In this document: positions 63,058 through 64,000 of the stretch, piece after piece
Layout: each line of letters opens with the position of its first letter
Position numbering within the stretch: the first letter of the stretch is position 1
From: Megamerina dolium
Taxonomy: Eukaryota; Arthropoda; Insecta; Diptera; Megamerinidae
Reading direction: 5' to 3'
Assembly: GCA_963854835.1 (NCBI GenBank)
Contig: OY978530.1
Coordinates: 12,238,609 to 12,302,608 of the forward strand
DNA: 64,000 nucleotides
Translations under genes and position numbers: made by a program
Notes under the pieces: model-generated
The model's input: only the letters and a program-made list of their open reading frames with translations
Databases searched by the model: none
What the model was told of the DNA's origin: nothing

Positions 63058-63847
63058 TAGGGTGATTTTTTGGCAAATTTCTTTTTGGCAACACTGTTTT
63101 CGGCAGCTCAGCTGTTTTTATGTAACATGTTACGGCCAAACATGTTCAGTTTGGTCTATAATTTAACCATGAATCGACTTACAAACGAACAACGGTTGCA
63201 AATTATTGAATTTTATTATCAAAATTCATGCTCGGTAAAAAAGTGCATCGTGCACTTCTTCCATTTTATGGTCAGTTTGAGCGACCTTCGGAGGCGGCTA
63301 TTCGGAATCTTGTAACTAAATTTCGCACCAAATTTACATTATTGGACATTAAACCATCAACACGCATACGTAGAGTGCGGGCAGAGGAAAATATCGCAAC
63401 TGTATCCGCCAGTGTTGTTGATGGCCGTGAATTATTGATTCGGCGTCGTTCGCAGCAATTGGGCCTAAAATTTTGCGGAAGGATTTGAGTGTAAAACTAA
63501 CTTTTGGTGAATGGGCACTGGTAAAGTTGGATGAAGATCCTCCTTTTTATCGGAAAATTGTGTTCAGCGACGATTCTCATTTCTGGATGTATGGATACGT
63601 GAACAATCAAAATTCACGTATTTGGTGTGAAGAGCAGCTAGAAGATCGTGCGATTTAACGCCTTTAGACTATTTTTTGTGGAGCTACATATGTTAAGACT
63701 AATGTCTACAGCGACAAGCCTACAATGGCTGACGCACTCAAAGCCAATATTGAAGAATTTATTCTAGAGATACAGGTCGAGATGTTCGAGGGAAAATTGG
63801 ACCCAGCGTAGGAATAAAATACGAAGGCTCTTAAAAAATTACCCTGT
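63058..63847 (+). mobile_element. Mariner insertion in the Jockey ORF1, internally deleted
   Basis: Ends AGGGTGATTTTTT (from 63060) and AAAAAATTACCCT (to 63845), flanked by TA. The transposase relic (63171-63810) starts MNRLTNEQRLQIIEFYYQN. A frameshift leads to KKVHRALLPFYGQFERPSEAA and SIRRRSQQLGL-like text, then FGEWALVKLDEDP, FYRKIVFSDDSHFW (first Asp) and IWCEEQLED. It then jumps to LDYFLW-like and VYSDKPTMADALKANIEEFI. The segment with the second Asp is missing. It is the same broad mariner group as at 51.8 kb. Confidence 0.82.
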
Positions 63848-64000
63848 ATATTTAATTTAGATGATTACGGATGTGAAAATTTGAAACAAATCAGAATCAT
63901 TTAGGCAGTTAAGTAGTAAACTGAGGTTACAATATCCATGCGCATTTGTGTGAATATTGCCTGATTGAATTTCTCTCTTATCGTCATTTGACCTCAAAAG
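63848..64000 (+). pseudogene. Jockey ORF1 continued after the mariner
   Basis: Directly after the insertion the text FNLDDYGCENLKQIRII continues in the same frame as the part before it. One TA copy is removed from consideration as target duplication. Stops at about 63903 and later show prior or later decay. The window ends within it. Confidence 0.65.

Overview
This window is eukaryotic and looks like repeat-dense, AT-rich DNA from a higher fly. It holds RTE, R1, LOA-like and Jockey-clade LINEs, Ty3/Gypsy and BEL-like LTR elements, Tc1 and mariner transposons, and a tRNA-derived SINE. The mariner at 51.8-53.0 kb has DD41D catalytic spacing, as in the 'rosa' mariners described from tephritid fruit flies, so a tephritid is a reasonable guess but is not proven. 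No operons, rRNA, functional tRNA or CRISPR arrays are seen. I could not confirm any complete host gene. A few splice-site or promoter-like signals suggest host exons may be buried among the elements.

Layout. 1-6.5 kb: a broken Gypsy element (LTR end, gag, protease, RT, RNase H, integrase) split by an antisense RTE LINE at 3.14-5.06 kb. 6.76-7.28 kb: a MITE. 7.29-9.69 kb: an antisense errantivirus-type pol relic. 9.79-10.26 and 10.74-11.17 kb: two solo LTRs. 11.2-13.5 kb: a SINE, long (TA)n tracts and a Tc1 element.

13.54-37.40 kb: the outstanding structure, a palindrome of about 24 kb. Its arms of about 11.5 kb (13541-25033 and 25829-37404) are nearly identical and enclose a spacer of about 0.8 kb. 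Each arm holds two head-to-tail copies of one unit, U-SINE-V. The SINE and its (TA)n tail carry a 12-bp target duplication, which shows that U and V were originally continuous. U holds a gag fragment and a piggyBac-like deletion derivative. V holds an old RTE fragment, an exon-like reading frame, and a relic resembling the N-terminal part of proteins found with B-family DNA polymerases in arthropod mobile elements. The inner unit of each arm also carries a Tc1 element inserted in the SINE tail.

37.4-40.5 kb: gag/protease continuing past the palindrome edge, a SINE piece, a TA array, a strong hairpin and a BEL-like gag relic. 40.9-44.4 kb: a decayed LINE with endonuclease, RT and RNase H. 44.5-46.4 kb: an interspersed repeat and a deleted mariner. 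46.4-51.4 kb: a SINE and an almost complete R1-clade LINE. 51.8-53.0 kb: the DD41D mariner. 53.2-54.0 kb: a possible minus-strand promoter and first exon with CAA/CAG-rich sequence. 54.2-57.3 kb: an almost full-length RTE LINE. 57.3-59.9 kb: mostly unassigned. 59.9-60.2 kb: an envelope-like fragment. 60.4-62.1 kb: a third Tc1 family. 62.4-64.0 kb: a Jockey-clade ORF1 interrupted by a deleted mariner. Nearly all of these genes are broken and work only as mobile-element relics. The TA arrays act both as SINE tails and as landing sites for other elements.
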